Shown here in pieces: positions 15,777-25,427 of a DNA stretch of 64,000 bases. Location of the stretch: NCBI GenBank assembly GCA_020634815.1, contig JACKBA010000035.1, forward strand, positions 1 through 64,000. Reading direction: 5' to 3'. The notes beneath the pieces were generated by a model. It ran no database searches. It saw only the letters and a list, made by a program, of their open reading frames with translations, and was not told the origin of the DNA. The DNA comes from Caldilineaceae bacterium (lineage in GTDB: Bacteria; Chloroflexota; Anaerolineae; Caldilineales; Caldilineaceae). The position numbers were made by a program, and so were the translations under genes. Position 1 is the stretch's first letter; the number at the start of each line of letters is the position of its first letter.

Positions 15777-18068
15777 CTACGCGCCGTGCACCTGGTGCAG
15801 CAGCCCCTCCACGATGACGTCGGCCGGCATGGGCAGCAGCGCCTCCTGGAAGCCGAGGATACTCGCCAGCGGCATCTGCATGATGAAGCCGGTCATGTCC
15901 ATGCCGATGGCGCCGTCATCGTTGCCGTCACCACCGCCAAAAGCCTGGGCCATCTGCGCCATCATGAGCTGGAAGGTCGGCTCGAAGACGGCACGGCCGC
16001 GCGGGTCGTCCATCCAATCCTGCACGGTGGACTCCTTGTCGAGGCGCGACGGCAGGTCGAGCGTCGTCTGCAACGTGGCGCTCACGGTCGCACGGATGTC
16101 GGCCGACGACGCGCCGATGAGCAGGTCGAAGTCGCCATCCTCGGTGATCCACTGGGCGTAGCCGGGATGGTAGTAGGCGAAGGCGCGGAAGTCGAGCGCA
16201 ATGTCGACGCGCTTCGTCTCGCCCGGCTCTAGGTCGACCTTGGCGAAGCCCTTGAGTTCCTTGAACGGGCGCACCAGCTTTGACTTGCGGTCGTGGACGT
16301 AGAGTTGCACGACCTCCTTGCCGGCCACGCTGCCCGTGTTCGTCACATCCACGCTCACGGTGACGCCATCCACGTCGCGGAAGGTCGCCGCCGAGACGGT
16401 TGCGTTGCTGTAGGCGAAGGTTGTGTAGCTGAGGCCGTAACCAAAGGGGAAGAGCACGGGCATCTGGCGCGCGTCGTAGTAGCGATAGCCGATGAAGAGC
16501 CCTTCGCCGTAGCGCACCTGGCCGTCGTCGCCGGGGAAGTTGATGTGCGCCGGCGTGTCGGCCAGCTTGAGCGGGAAGCTCTCGGCCAGTTTGCCCGACG
16601 GGTTGACCGCGCCAAAGAGCACGTCGGCAATGGCGCCGCCGCCGGCCTGCCCCATCATCCACGCTTCGAGCACGGCCGCCACGCCGTCGATCCATTCGCT
16701 CATCGCCACGGCAGAGCCGTTGTTGAGGATGACCACGCAGCGCGGCTGCACTGCACTCACGGCCCGGATCAGCGCGATCTGCTGCGCCGTCAGGTCGATG
16801 TCGGCGCGGTCGTAGCCTTCGCTCTCCTTGTAGGAAGGCAGGGCAATGTAGAGCAGGGCCACGTCCGCAACCTGCGCCGCCGCCGCCGCACCGTCGATGA
16901 GCGACTGCTGGAAACTGTCGTCGGCGGGATAGCCCTCGCTGTAGGTCACCTCGGCATCGCCGGCCAGCGCCATCAGTGACTCAAAGGGGCTGTCGACCTG
17001 TGTCGGGTTGATGTGCGAGCTGCCGCCGCCCTGGTAGTGCGGCGCTTTGGCAGAGCGGCCGATGACGGCAATGTGATCGACGCTACGCAGCGGCAAGATG
17101 CCGTCGTTCTTGAGCAGGACCATCCCCTCCGCCGCAACTTTGCGCGCCAGGACGTGGTGCGCTGCCGCGTCAAAGGTGCCGCCGGCCCTCGTCTCTGCAC
17201 CGCGGAAAACGATCTGGAGGATATGGCGAACAGCCTTGTCGAGCACAGCCTCGTCCAGCGTGCCGGCGCGCACGGCCTCGACGACCGCCGCCGTGCGGTG
17301 CGGCTTCGGGCCGGGCATCTCCAGGTCGAGCCCGCCTTGGAGCGCGGCGACGCGGTCGTGCACGGCGCCCCAGTCCGACACGACCAGCCCTTCGTAGCCC
17401 CACTCCTCGCGCAGAATTTCGGTGAGCAGCGTGTAGTGCTCGGAGCAGTAGGTGCCGTTGAGCTTGTTGTAGGCGCACATGACCGTCCACGGCTTTGCCC
17501 GCTTGACGACGCGCTCGAAGGCGGGCAGGTAGATCTCACGCAGCGTGCGCTCGTCGACGACGGCATCGATGCTGAAGCGCTCCGACTCCTGGTTGTTGGC
17601 CGCGAAGTGCTTGAGCGAGGTGCCGACACCCTTGCTCTGGATGCCTTCGACCAGCGCGGAGGCCAGTTCGCCGGCGTGATAGGGGTCTTCGGAGAAGTAC
17701 TCGAAGTTGCGCCCGCAGAGCGGCGTGCGCTTCATGTTGACGCCGGGGCCGAGCAGCACGTTGGCGCCCAGCGCAACCGCCTCGGTCGCCAGCGCCTCGC
17801 CCATGGCTTGCAGCAGTTCCGCATCCCAGGTGGACGCCAGCAGCGAGGCGGTGGGGAAGCAGGTGGCCGGCAGGCTCTGCGCGGCCACGGCATGGATGTC
17901 CGGCACGCGGCGCACGCCGTGCGGCCCGTCGGAGACAAGAAGTTCCGGCACGCCCAGTCGTTCCACGGGCGTCGTCGTCCACGCGCTGGCGCCCGTGCAG
18001 AGCGCGGCTTTTTCTTCGAGGGTCATCTGCTCGACAATGCGGTCAATGTCTGGCATCAGGTTGCTCAC
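15777..18068 (-). CDS. Glycoside hydrolase family 3 beta-glucosidase
   Basis: The 763-residue enzyme has the GH3 order: an N-terminal barrel (SDGPHGVRR, LLGPGVNMKRTPLCGRNFEY, KHFAANNQE), the nucleophile Asp232 in VVSDWGAVHD, a second alpha/beta domain (LLKNDGILPL, GGGSSHINPT), and a C-terminal fibronectin-III-like domain (YGLSYTTFAYSNA, GKEVVQLYVHD). No signal peptide is seen, so it likely acts in the cytoplasm on short beta-glucosides or related oligosaccharides. GTG at 18068 and ATG at 18056 are both possible starts. Length and motifs are complete. No sugar transporter is adjacent. Confidence 0.92.
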   Translation of the reverse strand: MSNLMPDIDRIVEQMTLEEKAALCTGASAWTTTPVERLGVPELLVSDGPHGVRRVPDIHAVAAQSLPATCFPTASLLASTWDAELLQAMGEALATEAVALGANVLLGPGVNMKRTPLCGRNFEYFSEDPYHAGELASALVEGIQSKGVGTSLKHFAANNQESERFSIDAVVDERTLREIYLPAFERVVKRAKPWTVMCAYNKLNGTYCSEHYTLLTEILREEWGYEGLVVSDWGAVHDRVAALQGGLDLEMPGPKPHRTAAVVEAVRAGTLDEAVLDKAVRHILQIVFRGAETRAGGTFDAAAHHVLARKVAAEGMVLLKNDGILPLRSVDHIAVIGRSAKAPHYQGGGSSHINPTQVDSPFESLMALAGDAEVTYSEGYPADDSFQQSLIDGAAAAAQVADVALLYIALPSYKESEGYDRADIDLTAQQIALIRAVSAVQPRCVVILNNGSAVAMSEWIDGVAAVLEAWMMGQAGGGAIADVLFGAVNPSGKLAESFPLKLADTPAHINFPGDDGQVRYGEGLFIGYRYYDARQMPVLFPFGYGLSYTTFAYSNATVSAATFRDVDGVTVSVDVTNTGSVAGKEVVQLYVHDRKSKLVRPFKELKGFAKVDLEPGETKRVDIALDFRAFAYYHPGYAQWITEDGDFDLLIGASSADIRATVSATLQTTLDLPSRLDKESTVQDWMDDPRGRAVFEPTFQLMMAQMAQAFGGGDGNDDGAIGMDMTGFIMQMPLASILGFQEALLPMPADVIVEGLLHQVHGA

Positions 18069-18158
18069 TTTCTGAAAATGGGAGGGAATTCGTTTGCGGT
18101 CATTATCGCGCCTGGGTGTGGCAATGACCGAATGGGCGCAGACACATCGCGGTGAAGG

Positions 18159-18683
18159 TCACCAGCTTGCCGCTGCGTAGAACTCGCCGAGAAAGCTGCT
18201 GGGCCGCGTGGCGAGCAGTTCGGTGTGCGCAAAGCCGGCCTGGCGCGCCAGCCGCTGCCACGTTGGGTAGGAAAAGGGATAGGGCACCCAGCGGTTGCCG
18301 CGGTCGGTGTTGTACTCGACGACGATGAGCCGGCCGCCGGGTTGCAGATAGCCGCGCAGGCGGGCCAGCACGGGTGCCTTCGCCTCGACGAAATGCAGCG
18401 AGTTCGCCATGACGATGCCATCCAGCGCCGGCAGCGCCAGCGGCTGCGTGAAATCGCCTTCGACGCGATGGAGATTCAGCGCGAGGTAGCGCTCGTGGAG
18501 CGACCGGGCCAGCGTCGCCAGCGCGCGGCCATCGCGGTCGACGGCATAGATCGTGGCGCCGTCGCCGAGCAAGTCGGCCAGCGCCAGGGTGAAGGCGCCG
18601 CTGCCCGCGCCCAGGTCCGCCCAGACGCCGCCGGTCTCGACCACGCCAGGTCGCAGCAGGTGCACGTGATCGCTGTGGTTCAT
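18159..18683 (-). CDS. Class I SAM-dependent methyltransferase
   Basis: The 174-residue protein has the Rossmann methyltransferase signature WADLGAGSGAFTLALAD near 21-37, an acidic strand-2 end (IYAVDRD), and the strand-4 region GIVMANSLHFVE followed by LQPGGRLIVVEY. The N-terminus MNHSDHVHLLRPGVVETGG is short, so it is a single-domain enzyme. The substrate is unknown. It is divergent from a second methyltransferase gene at 18740; the 56-bp gap between them must hold both promoters. Confidence 0.85.
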   Translation of the reverse strand: MNHSDHVHLLRPGVVETGGVWADLGAGSGAFTLALADLLGDGATIYAVDRDGRALATLARSLHERYLALNLHRVEGDFTQPLALPALDGIVMANSLHFVEAKAPVLARLRGYLQPGGRLIVVEYNTDRGNRWVPYPFSYPTWQRLARQAGFAHTELLATRPSSFLGEFYAAASW

Positions 18684-18693
18684 GCTTCTATGC

Positions 18694-18699
18694 TACACT
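18694..18699 (+). promoter_or_regulatory. Candidate extended -10 for the 18740 operon
   Basis: TGC-TACACT lies 40 bases upstream of the plus-strand methyltransferase start, in the divergent intergenic gap. No good -35 hexamer is visible. Confidence 0.35.
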
Positions 18700-18739
18700 T
18701 TCCGGCAGAAGGCATCCAAACGGTTCAGGGAGCAGGCGC

Positions 18740-19582
18740 ATGGATAGCGGCGAAAAGAGCGCAGAACTGGTCAAGGAATACTACACCGAGAGCGTACGCG
18801 CCGAGTGGCGCCGGCTGGTCAAAGATGCCGCGCACCGGGTGGAACTGGAGACGACGCTGCACTTTCTCGACCGGTACCTGCCGCCGCACGCCAGCATTCT
18901 CGACGCCGGCGGCGGGCCGGGACGCTACACCATCGAGCTGGCGCGCCGCGGCCACGACGTTGTCTTGCTCGACATGACGCCCGCCAATCTCGACTTTGCG
19001 CGCCGCCAAATCAAACGCGCCAGGGTGCAGAAGCAGGTCACCGGCATCGTCGAGGGAACGATCGTCGACCTGGCAAAAGTTGCCGGCGCCAGCTTCGATG
19101 CGGCGGTCTGTCTCGGCGGGCCGCTCTCGCACGTGCTGGATCCGGCCGACCGCAACCGGGCCGTCGACGAACTGTTGCGCGTCGTCAAGCCCGGCGGCAT
19201 CGTCGCCGTCTCGGTGATGGGACGGCTAAGCGTCCTGGCGCTGGAGTTGATGCTCTTTCCCCAGGAGATCGACATGCCGATCCACGCCCAGATTCGCGAC
19301 ACGGGCAGCTACTACGGCGGCAGCGGTTTCACGGCCTGCCACTTCTTTCTGCCCGAGGAACTGGCCGGCCTCTTTGCGGGCAAGCCGGCCTTCATCGAAA
19401 CAATGGCCGGCCTCGAAGGGCTCGGCGCGCGCATCGACAAGGCGGTCAACCGCACGGCCCGGCAGCCGGAGCGCTGGCAGCGCTGGCTGGAGACCCACTA
19501 CCGCACCTGCACGCATCCCGCCGTCGTCGGCATGAGCGAGCATATGCTGATCATCGCCCGTAAAGAGGAGAAACCCACATGA
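18740..19582 (+). CDS. Class I SAM-dependent methyltransferase (UbiE-like)
   Basis: The 280-residue protein has a SAM-binding motif ILDAGGGPGRYTIELARRGH near 53-72, followed by VVLLDMTPANLDFARRQ. Its later motif is DAAVCLGGPLSHVLD with VKPGGIVAVSVMGRL. A C-terminal extension (FTACHFFLPEELAGLF, LEGLGARIDKAVNRT) is typical of small-molecule methyltransferases. An AGGGAG-like ribosome site precedes the ATG. The stop codon overlaps the ATG of the DinB-like gene (ATGA), so translation is coupled. The substrate is unknown. Confidence 0.85.
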   Translation: MDSGEKSAELVKEYYTESVRAEWRRLVKDAAHRVELETTLHFLDRYLPPHASILDAGGGPGRYTIELARRGHDVVLLDMTPANLDFARRQIKRARVQKQVTGIVEGTIVDLAKVAGASFDAAVCLGGPLSHVLDPADRNRAVDELLRVVKPGGIVAVSVMGRLSVLALELMLFPQEIDMPIHAQIRDTGSYYGGSGFTACHFFLPEELAGLFAGKPAFIETMAGLEGLGARIDKAVNRTARQPERWQRWLETHYRTCTHPAVVGMSEHMLIIARKEEKPT

Positions 19583-20103
19583 CGCATCCCATGGTCGAAC
19601 AACTGCGCTTTGCGCGCAGCGAATTGCAGAACGCTCTGGCCGGTCTCACCGATGAGGAGGCGCGGCGCCGCTTTCTGCCCATGAACTGTATCAGTTGGAA
19701 CATCGGCCACCTGGCCTGGCAGGAACAGCGCTACTGGCTGACGGTGGCACAGGATGGTCTGACCGTACGGCCGGAACTGAACGTCGAGTTTGCCTATGGA
19801 GCGCCGGCGAGCACGCCCCCGCTGGCCGACATCTGGGCAGCCTGGCGCGAAGTGACGGCGGCCACGGATGAATGGCTGGATGCCGTCACGACGGAGAAGC
19901 TGGCCGAGTCGATCACGGTGCGCGGCTGGGGCATCACGACGAACTACGGCTCGCTCATGCTGCGCGTCATCGACCACTACTGGTACCACATCGGCGAGAG
20001 CATGGCCGTGCGCCAGTTGCTGGGCCACACCGGCCTGCCCGACTTCGTGGGCGACATCGACACCGAAGCGCCCTACAGACCAGAAGGAATAGAACGCGGA
20101 TGA
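19579..20103 (+). CDS. DinB superfamily protein
   Basis: The 174-residue four-helix protein matches the DinB/YfiT-like metal-binding fold. His residues occur at the expected places: NIGHLAWQEQRYW in helix 2 and VIDHYWYHIGE in helix 3. Members are thiol-dependent transferases or damage-inducible proteins; the role here is unknown. AGGAG in the preceding gene and the ATGA overlap support this start. The last four residues (IERG) and the TGA are supplied by the inverted repeat at 20090-20179, so the natural C-terminus was probably altered when that repeat arrived. Confidence 0.85.
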   Translation: MTHPMVEQLRFARSELQNALAGLTDEEARRRFLPMNCISWNIGHLAWQEQRYWLTVAQDGLTVRPELNVEFAYGAPASTPPLADIWAAWREVTAATDEWLDAVTTEKLAESITVRGWGITTNYGSLMLRVIDHYWYHIGESMAVRQLLGHTGLPDFVGDIDTEAPYRPEGIERG

Positions 20104-20179
20104 CGCGGATTGAGCGGATCGGTGCGGATCATTCATGAAATCCGCGTAAATCCGCCCAATCCGTGTTATCCGCGTTCTA
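20090..20179. repeat. Imperfect 40-bp inverted repeat, GCGGAT family
   Basis: The left arm 20090-20129 and right arm 20140-20179 pair over most of 40 bases around a 10-base centre. Both begin or end with TAGAACGCGGAT and contain repeated GCGGATT units. The repeat overlaps the 3' end of the DinB-like gene and precedes arfB. The resulting hairpin could stop or stabilise transcripts. A shorter member lies inside lhr at about 2801-2840. Confidence 0.85.
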
Positions 20180-20210
20180 TTGGCGCTTCGCTCTAGAGAA
20201 CAGGTCAACG

Positions 20211-20633
20211 ATGGAGACGCTCGTAGTTACCGACACGCTGGCGATTCCGCTCGATGAGATCGAGTGGGAGGCGGTGCGCGCGCAGGGGGCGGGCGGGCAG
20301 AACGTCAACAAGGTCGCCAGCGCCGTGCACCTGCGCTTCGACATCCGCGCCTCGACCCTGCCCGAGGTCTACAAGGAGCGGCTGCTGCGCTTGCGCGACC
20401 ATCGCATCACCGCGGGCGGCGTGATTGTGATCAAGGCGCAACAGTCTCGCTCCCAGGAGAAGAACCGGGCGCTGGCCCTGGAGCAACTGGCCGACCTCGT
20501 GCGGCGCGTGACGGTTGTTCCCAAGAAACGGCGGCCAACGCAGCCGAGCCGTACCGCCCAGGAGAAACGCCTCGCCAACAAAAAGAAGCGCGGCGCACAG
20601 AAATCGCTGCGCGGCCGTGTCTCCGACGAGTAG
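20211..20633 (+). CDS. arfB: ArfB-type peptidyl-tRNA hydrolase (ribosome rescue)
   Basis: The 140-residue protein has the class I release-factor GGQ motif at 28-30 (QGAGGQNVNKV), which hydrolyses peptidyl-tRNA, and a basic C-terminal tail (PKKRRPTQPSRTAQEKRLAN and onward to GAQKSLRGR). In ArfB/YaeJ such a tail enters the empty mRNA channel of stalled ribosomes. It lacks the codon-recognition domains of RF1/RF2. The ATG at 20211 gives the usual N-terminus; the frame upstream runs into the GCGGAT repeat. Confidence 0.93.
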   Translation: METLVVTDTLAIPLDEIEWEAVRAQGAGGQNVNKVASAVHLRFDIRASTLPEVYKERLLRLRDHRITAGGVIVIKAQQSRSQEKNRALALEQLADLVRRVTVVPKKRRPTQPSRTAQEKRLANKKKRGAQKSLRGRVSDE

Positions 20634-20871
20634 CCTTGTGCGAAAGAGGGGAGTTCATCAACGCACGATAGTGCCGTTGACGAACTGCTGCGAACATGGC
20701 TAACCGCCCACGCCCGGTAAGTCATCGATGACGACACCGGCCGGGTGCGGGGTGAATGGCAGCGCAGGCTACGGTCACACGGGGCCGAACGTGGCATAGT
20801 AGCCGAGCAGGAGACAGACAGCCGGCGCCTGCCACGCTGAATCCAACCGGCTCCGGCAAGGAGAATCGACT

Positions 20872-21834
20872 ATGAATCCGATGCTTACCGGCCTTCACCA
20901 TCTGACCGCCGTCACGGCACGCGCCGGCGAGAATTTCGCCTTTTACACGCAGACGCTAGGCATGCGCCTGGTCAAGAAGACGGTCAACCAGGACGACGTG
21001 CGCGCCTATCACCTCTTCTACGGCGACGGCGTGGCCTCGCCCGGCAGCGATATCACCTTCTTCGACTGGCCCGACGTACCGCAAGAGCAGCGCGGCAGCC
21101 ACACCATCACGCGTACAGGATTGCGTGTGCGCAGCGCAGCCAGCCTCGCGTGGTGGGCAACGCGCTTTGCCGAAGCGGGTGTCAAGCATGGCGCCATCGT
21201 CGAGCGCGACGGTCGCGCCGTGCTCGATTTCGAGGATTTTGAGGGACAGCGTCTGGCGCTCGTGGAGGATGGCGGGCTGGGTGACGGCGAACCATGGGCC
21301 GCCAGCCCCATCCCGGCCGAGCACCAGATTCGCGGCCTCGGCCCCATCACCATGACCGTCACACAACTGGCGCCCACCGACCTCGTGCTGACCAAGGCGC
21401 TGGCGATGGAGGAGGTACGCACCTACGCCGACCCCGAGTCGCCACGCCACACCGTGCATGTCTTTGGCATGGAAGGCGCCGGACCGGCAGCGGAACTCCA
21501 CGTCGCCGTGCGGCCCGACCTGCCGGTGGCCCGGCCTGGTGCGGGCGGCGTCCATCACGTGGCCTTCCGCGTGCCGAACGAAGCGCAGCACAAGGCGTGG
21601 GAGGTGCGGCTGCGTGCGCTGGGCATCCAGACCAGCGGCATCGTCGATCGCTACTACTTTCGCAGCATCTACTTCCGCGAGCCGAACGGCATCCTCTTCG
21701 AACTGGCGACCGACGGCCCCGGCTTCGACGTGGACGAACCGCTGGCGACGCTGGGCGAGCGGCTGGCGCTACCGCCCTTCCTGGAGCCGCGCCGGGCGGA
21801 TATCGAGGCGAATCTGAAACCGCTGGCGACGTGA
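20872..21834 (+). CDS. Ring-cleaving dioxygenase, VOC (glyoxalase) family
   Basis: The 320-residue protein carries two vicinal-oxygen-chelate modules. The first begins GLHHLTAVTARAGENFAFYTQTLGM and the second carries GVHHVAFRVPN near 222-232, with YFREPNGILFELATD providing the metal-binding Glu. This is the MhqO/MhqA-type layout associated with hydroquinone or catechol-like substrates and quinone stress. AAGGAG precedes the ATG. It is a single-gene unit ending in a long inverted repeat. The substrate is inferred only at family level. Confidence 0.88.
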   Translation: MNPMLTGLHHLTAVTARAGENFAFYTQTLGMRLVKKTVNQDDVRAYHLFYGDGVASPGSDITFFDWPDVPQEQRGSHTITRTGLRVRSAASLAWWATRFAEAGVKHGAIVERDGRAVLDFEDFEGQRLALVEDGGLGDGEPWAASPIPAEHQIRGLGPITMTVTQLAPTDLVLTKALAMEEVRTYADPESPRHTVHVFGMEGAGPAAELHVAVRPDLPVARPGAGGVHHVAFRVPNEAQHKAWEVRLRALGIQTSGIVDRYYFRSIYFREPNGILFELATDGPGFDVDEPLATLGERLALPPFLEPRRADIEANLKPLAT

Positions 21835-21842
21835 TTGCGGCT

Positions 21843-21907
21843 ACGTGCCGGGGACGGGCCAGGAAAGCCTTGAGATGCGATTGTGCTCGGGTCCGTCCCC
21901 GGCACGT
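21843..21907. terminator. Inverted repeat between convergent genes
   Basis: ACGTGCCGGGGACGG at 21843-21857 pairs perfectly with the arm at 21893-21907 around a 35-base loop. It sits between the dioxygenase gene and the end of the McrB-like gene on the opposite strand. It may act as a bidirectional transcript barrier. The long loop and lack of T-runs make it unlike a textbook intrinsic terminator. Confidence 0.5.
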
Positions 21908-24310
21908 GAAGTCCAACATGCAGGCTGGTCAGCCGCCGCCCGCCGCCAGTTCCTGGATTGCCCAGCGGAACTCGTCACGGTCGAGGATGCGGATCTCGTA
22001 GGTCGGTGGAAGAGCATCGGGCGGGACAGCCAGCCCAGTCTGCCAGCGCGGGCGTTGCAATCTGCGCTCGACGAAGGTGTCGCCCAGGATCTGCGACAGC
22101 TTTTCTTCCTCATGGGCAAACCACGCACGCACCTGCGGCACAATGCCGTTATACCATGCCTGGCGCAGGTCGTCGATGGTGCGCACATCCAGTAGGAGAT
22201 GATGACCAAGTTGGAACGTGCGTCCCTTTGTGGCAGCCAGCCGTCCGTTGAGCACCGTCAGCAGTGCGGCAAGGTCGATGTCGTCGGTCTCGCCGAGCGG
22301 CGTTTGCGACAGCGCATTCGGGTCGGGCGATAGCTCCACAAAGGTGAAGCGCCGGCGCAACGCGGCATCGGTTGCCGGCGGCAGCGCCACGGCCCCATCC
22401 AGCGTGCCGAGAATCAGCAGGTTGGGCGGGACGCCCAGCGATTTGCCGGAGTAGGGCAGGCGCACCTCACGCGCATCCGGCGCCCCCAGACGGCAGTCGT
22501 CATCAAAGAGTGGCAGCACATTGCCGAGCACGGCGGCAAGGTCAGTCCGTTCCAGGTGTTCCAGCAGCAGGGCATAGCGGTGCGCTGCGGCGCCGAGGGC
22601 GCGCCACTCGGTAGCGGCGCGCTCGCAGATGCGGCGCAACGGCCCGGCCACGGCGCCGGCTTGCCCGGCAGCGCTGCGCTCCACCACATCGTCGAAGCGC
22701 GTTCGTTCATCCAGCGCAATCGCAACGGCGAAATCGCCGGTACCGGTGCGCTGCTGCCACGCCTCCGCCGTACGCTGGTTGATAGCGGCAACGTTGCCCG
22801 TATCCACGGCCGCCCAGTATGCGTCGGCGTCAGTCTGGCTGTGATTCCCGCTCAACAGCCAGTGGGTGATGAAGGTACGGGCCAGTTGCGTCTTGCCCGT
22901 GCCGGGCGGCCCGCAGAGGGCGATCGTCTGCGTGCGGCGGGTTGCCTCGTACAAGGCGCGCAGCGGCAAGGGCGGCTCCGGCAGGAGCACCGGGTTGCCG
23001 GCGGCGTCCTCGCCAAAGCGATGGGCGAAGTCCGCATCGAAACGATGATTGAACCAGAGGAGGAGATGGACGTCGATAAGGTCGGTCTGTGCGCCCAGTT
23101 GCGCCGTCAGCGCATCCTGAATTGGCCGCAACCAGTTGAGCAGATGGACATACCAGTTGCGATCCGTGTCGGGCGGTTCCATGCCCCAATCCTGCGCGGC
23201 CTGTTCGACCATGCGCGGGCGGTAAACCATATACCGCAGCGGGTCGCGGGCAGCGAGGAAGATGGTAAGCAGCGAAGCCGGCAACGTCTGTGCCCGGCCT
23301 TGTACGTCGCGCGTATACAGGTAGGCGTACTCGGCATCGATTGCACGCTGAAATCGTTCCATGCGGTCGGGCAGGGCTTGCTGCCTGTCAAAGAGATCAC
23401 CAAACAGCCGCGCTAACCGTGCCGACGAGGTAGAAGCAGCAAGGCCGGCAAAGTTGTCGGCGCTCGGCCAGTTGGCCAGATTGTTGATGGGCGTGCGGCA
23501 GTCGTTCACTGCTACTTCAAGCGGTTTGGCCAGATCCGGTGAGGTGAGACGATCGGCGGCCAGTAGCGGGCCAAGCATGGCAGTAACGCTCTCCTGATCG
23601 GCGCGCAGGGCTTTGCGGCTGGCGGTGTCGGCGTATAGCGACGCGAACTGTGTGACGCGCCGGTTGAACACTTTCGGACTGGAAATCGGCAGGCCTACAC
23701 GAAACAGTTTGTCATAGAGGAAACGCATCAACTGGATCGTGTCAAAGCCGGAGAACTCTGGCTGGCTCTGCATGAAGTGCAGCAGTTGGCGATTGCGTGC
23801 AGTGACGCCCCTCACCGGTTCTTGCGCAAACTGTCGAAGAAAGAATTCAAGATGTTTGGGGTTGGAAATCGGCAAGAGGACATCTGGACAGTAAAGATAC
23901 AAAGGCTTATGGTGGACCCATTTGTCAAGACACAAAATGGGTCAAAAATAAAGTCCAATCCTCCCTTCCTGGGTGAGATGACAATCGATACGAGACGGTG
24001 TAGTTGAGCCCGTTATGAAGCCCGGAAACTGACGCGAATACGATGAATCTGATAGACTGACCGCCGTCTGTGCGGAGGATAGGGCAACGCTGGAGAGCGA
24101 CCCGAGCGCCGCACGGATGGCGAAGTGGTTGGGGCAGAGGTGATGCGTCATCTCTGCCCGACGCCCAACTTCTGTGGCAAGTGGTGGGTCGTGGCTGTTG
24201 TCCTCTGCAACCAGTTTGCCCAGAAAGCGATAAACTCAAATTTCCCATGACCAAACGACCCTGTTGAGAACGTACGCAGGCGGCTGCGCTGGTCCAGTTG
24301 ACCCACCGGG

Positions 24311-25117
24311 TCAAGACCCATAGACCTTTGCCGGCGTGCGATAGCCGAGGCTCTGATGCGGTCGTCGATGGTTGTAGAAGTCAAAGTAGCGGCTGAGGCC
24401 GTGGCAGGCATCTTTAGGTGTAACGTAGTCATGCAAGTAGACTTCCTCATATTTGAGCGTCCGCCAGAGACGCTCGGTAAAGATGTTGTCCAACGCCCGC
24501 CCCTTGCCATCCATGCTGATGCGCACCTCGGCGGCCAGTAGCCGTTCGATGTACTGCGGGCTGGTGAAATGGCTGCCTTGGTCGCTGTTCCAGATCGTTG
24601 GCCTGGCTTGCGCCAATGCTGCATCGACGGCCACCAACACGAAATCTATGTCCAACGTCTGGTCCAGCTGCCAACTGATCACATAGCGCGAGTACCAATC
24701 CAGGACGGCCACCAGATACAGCCACTGTTTCTGTAGGCGGATGTAGGTGATGTCGATCCCCCAGACCTGATTGGGGCGGCTGCTGGTGACGCCCCGCAGC
24801 AGGTACGGATAGACAACATGCTCCTTGCGCCGCCGGCTCAGATTGGGGCCAGGGCTGATGCCTGCGATCCCCATCTCCTGCATGTGGCGCTGGACAGTTT
24901 TCCGGCTGATGGTCAGACCATCGTACTGCACCAGGTGTTCTCGAATCCGCCGCGAACCGTAGAAAGGATAGTCCGTATAGATCTCGTCAATGCGATGCTT
25001 GAGTGCCACTTCCTCAGGTGATGGTAGTGCAGGTCGGTAATACAAGCTGGCGCGACTCAGGCTCAACAGCGCAGCCTGGACACGCAAAGGCAGTTCGGCG
25101 CCAGCGCCCCATTCCAC
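24311..25117 (-). CDS. IS3-family transposase OrfB (DDE catalytic domain)
   Basis: The 268-residue protein from GTG at 25117 has the HTH_21-like segment (YGSRRIREHL), then the DDE catalytic core: Asp in WGIDITYIRL, Asp in WNSDQGSHFTS and Glu in TERLWRTLKYEE. It ends with FYNHRRPHQSLGYRTP, as in most IS3 OrfB proteins. The frame is open back to the A-run at 25158-25166, so the real product is probably an OrfA-OrfB fusion made by slippage. All catalytic residues are present. Confidence 0.93.
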   Translation of the reverse strand: MEWGAGAELPLRVQAALLSLSRASLYYRPALPSPEEVALKHRIDEIYTDYPFYGSRRIREHLVQYDGLTISRKTVQRHMQEMGIAGISPGPNLSRRRKEHVVYPYLLRGVTSSRPNQVWGIDITYIRLQKQWLYLVAVLDWYSRYVISWQLDQTLDIDFVLVAVDAALAQARPTIWNSDQGSHFTSPQYIERLLAAEVRISMDGKGRALDNIFTERLWRTLKYEEVYLHDYVTPKDACHGLSRYFDFYNHRRPHQSLGYRTPAKVYGS

Positions 25118-25130
25118 CAGCGCCAGACGC

Positions 25131-25427
25131 TCAACTCGACTCAGGCTGGAGGCCAGATTTTTTTTTCAGCCAGTTCACCTGGGTCGTCAAGCGTCCAATT
25201 TCTGCATACAGGTCAGTCACCTGTTGTTCGTGATTGCGAGCATCCACCATCGCCTGGTCATTCCGGCTGAACAACTCAGGCAGTCTCGTCAACACGATCT
25301 TGCGCCACTCCTTGAGTTGCGACGGGTGAATTCCAGTCTCCGCCGCCAGTTGATTCAGCGTCTTTTCTTCCTTCAGCAGTTCTTTGACGATTTCGGCCTT
25401 GTAGGTCGCACTATACTGTTTGCGCAT
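25131..25427 (-). CDS. IS3-family OrfA (helix-turn-helix)
   Basis: The 98-residue protein has the transposase_8 helix-turn-helix (YSATYKAEIVKELLKEEKTL, LAAETGIHPSQLKEW), then a leucine-zipper-like coil (VTDLYAEIGRLTTQVNWLKK). It binds the IS ends and helps oligomerise the fusion transposase. Its last codons include nine consecutive A residues (25166-25158), a slippery site. OrfB lies in the +1 frame relative to OrfA, which differs from the usual -1 of IS3 elements, so transcriptional slippage may be used. Confidence 0.9.
   Translation of the reverse strand: MRKQYSATYKAEIVKELLKEEKTLNQLAAETGIHPSQLKEWRKIVLTRLPELFSRNDQAMVDARNHEQQVTDLYAEIGRLTTQVNWLKKKSGLQPESS

Noticed and set aside
18097..18130. 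Inverted repeat CGGTCATT/AATGACCG as a terminator
   Set aside because: The stem is short, the loop is long and no T-run follows in either direction.
23925..24314. 129-codon ORF inside the IS element beyond OrfB
   Set aside because: It has no recognisable motif, ends in the terminal repeat and overlaps the palindrome after OrfB. It is probably non-coding IS sequence.
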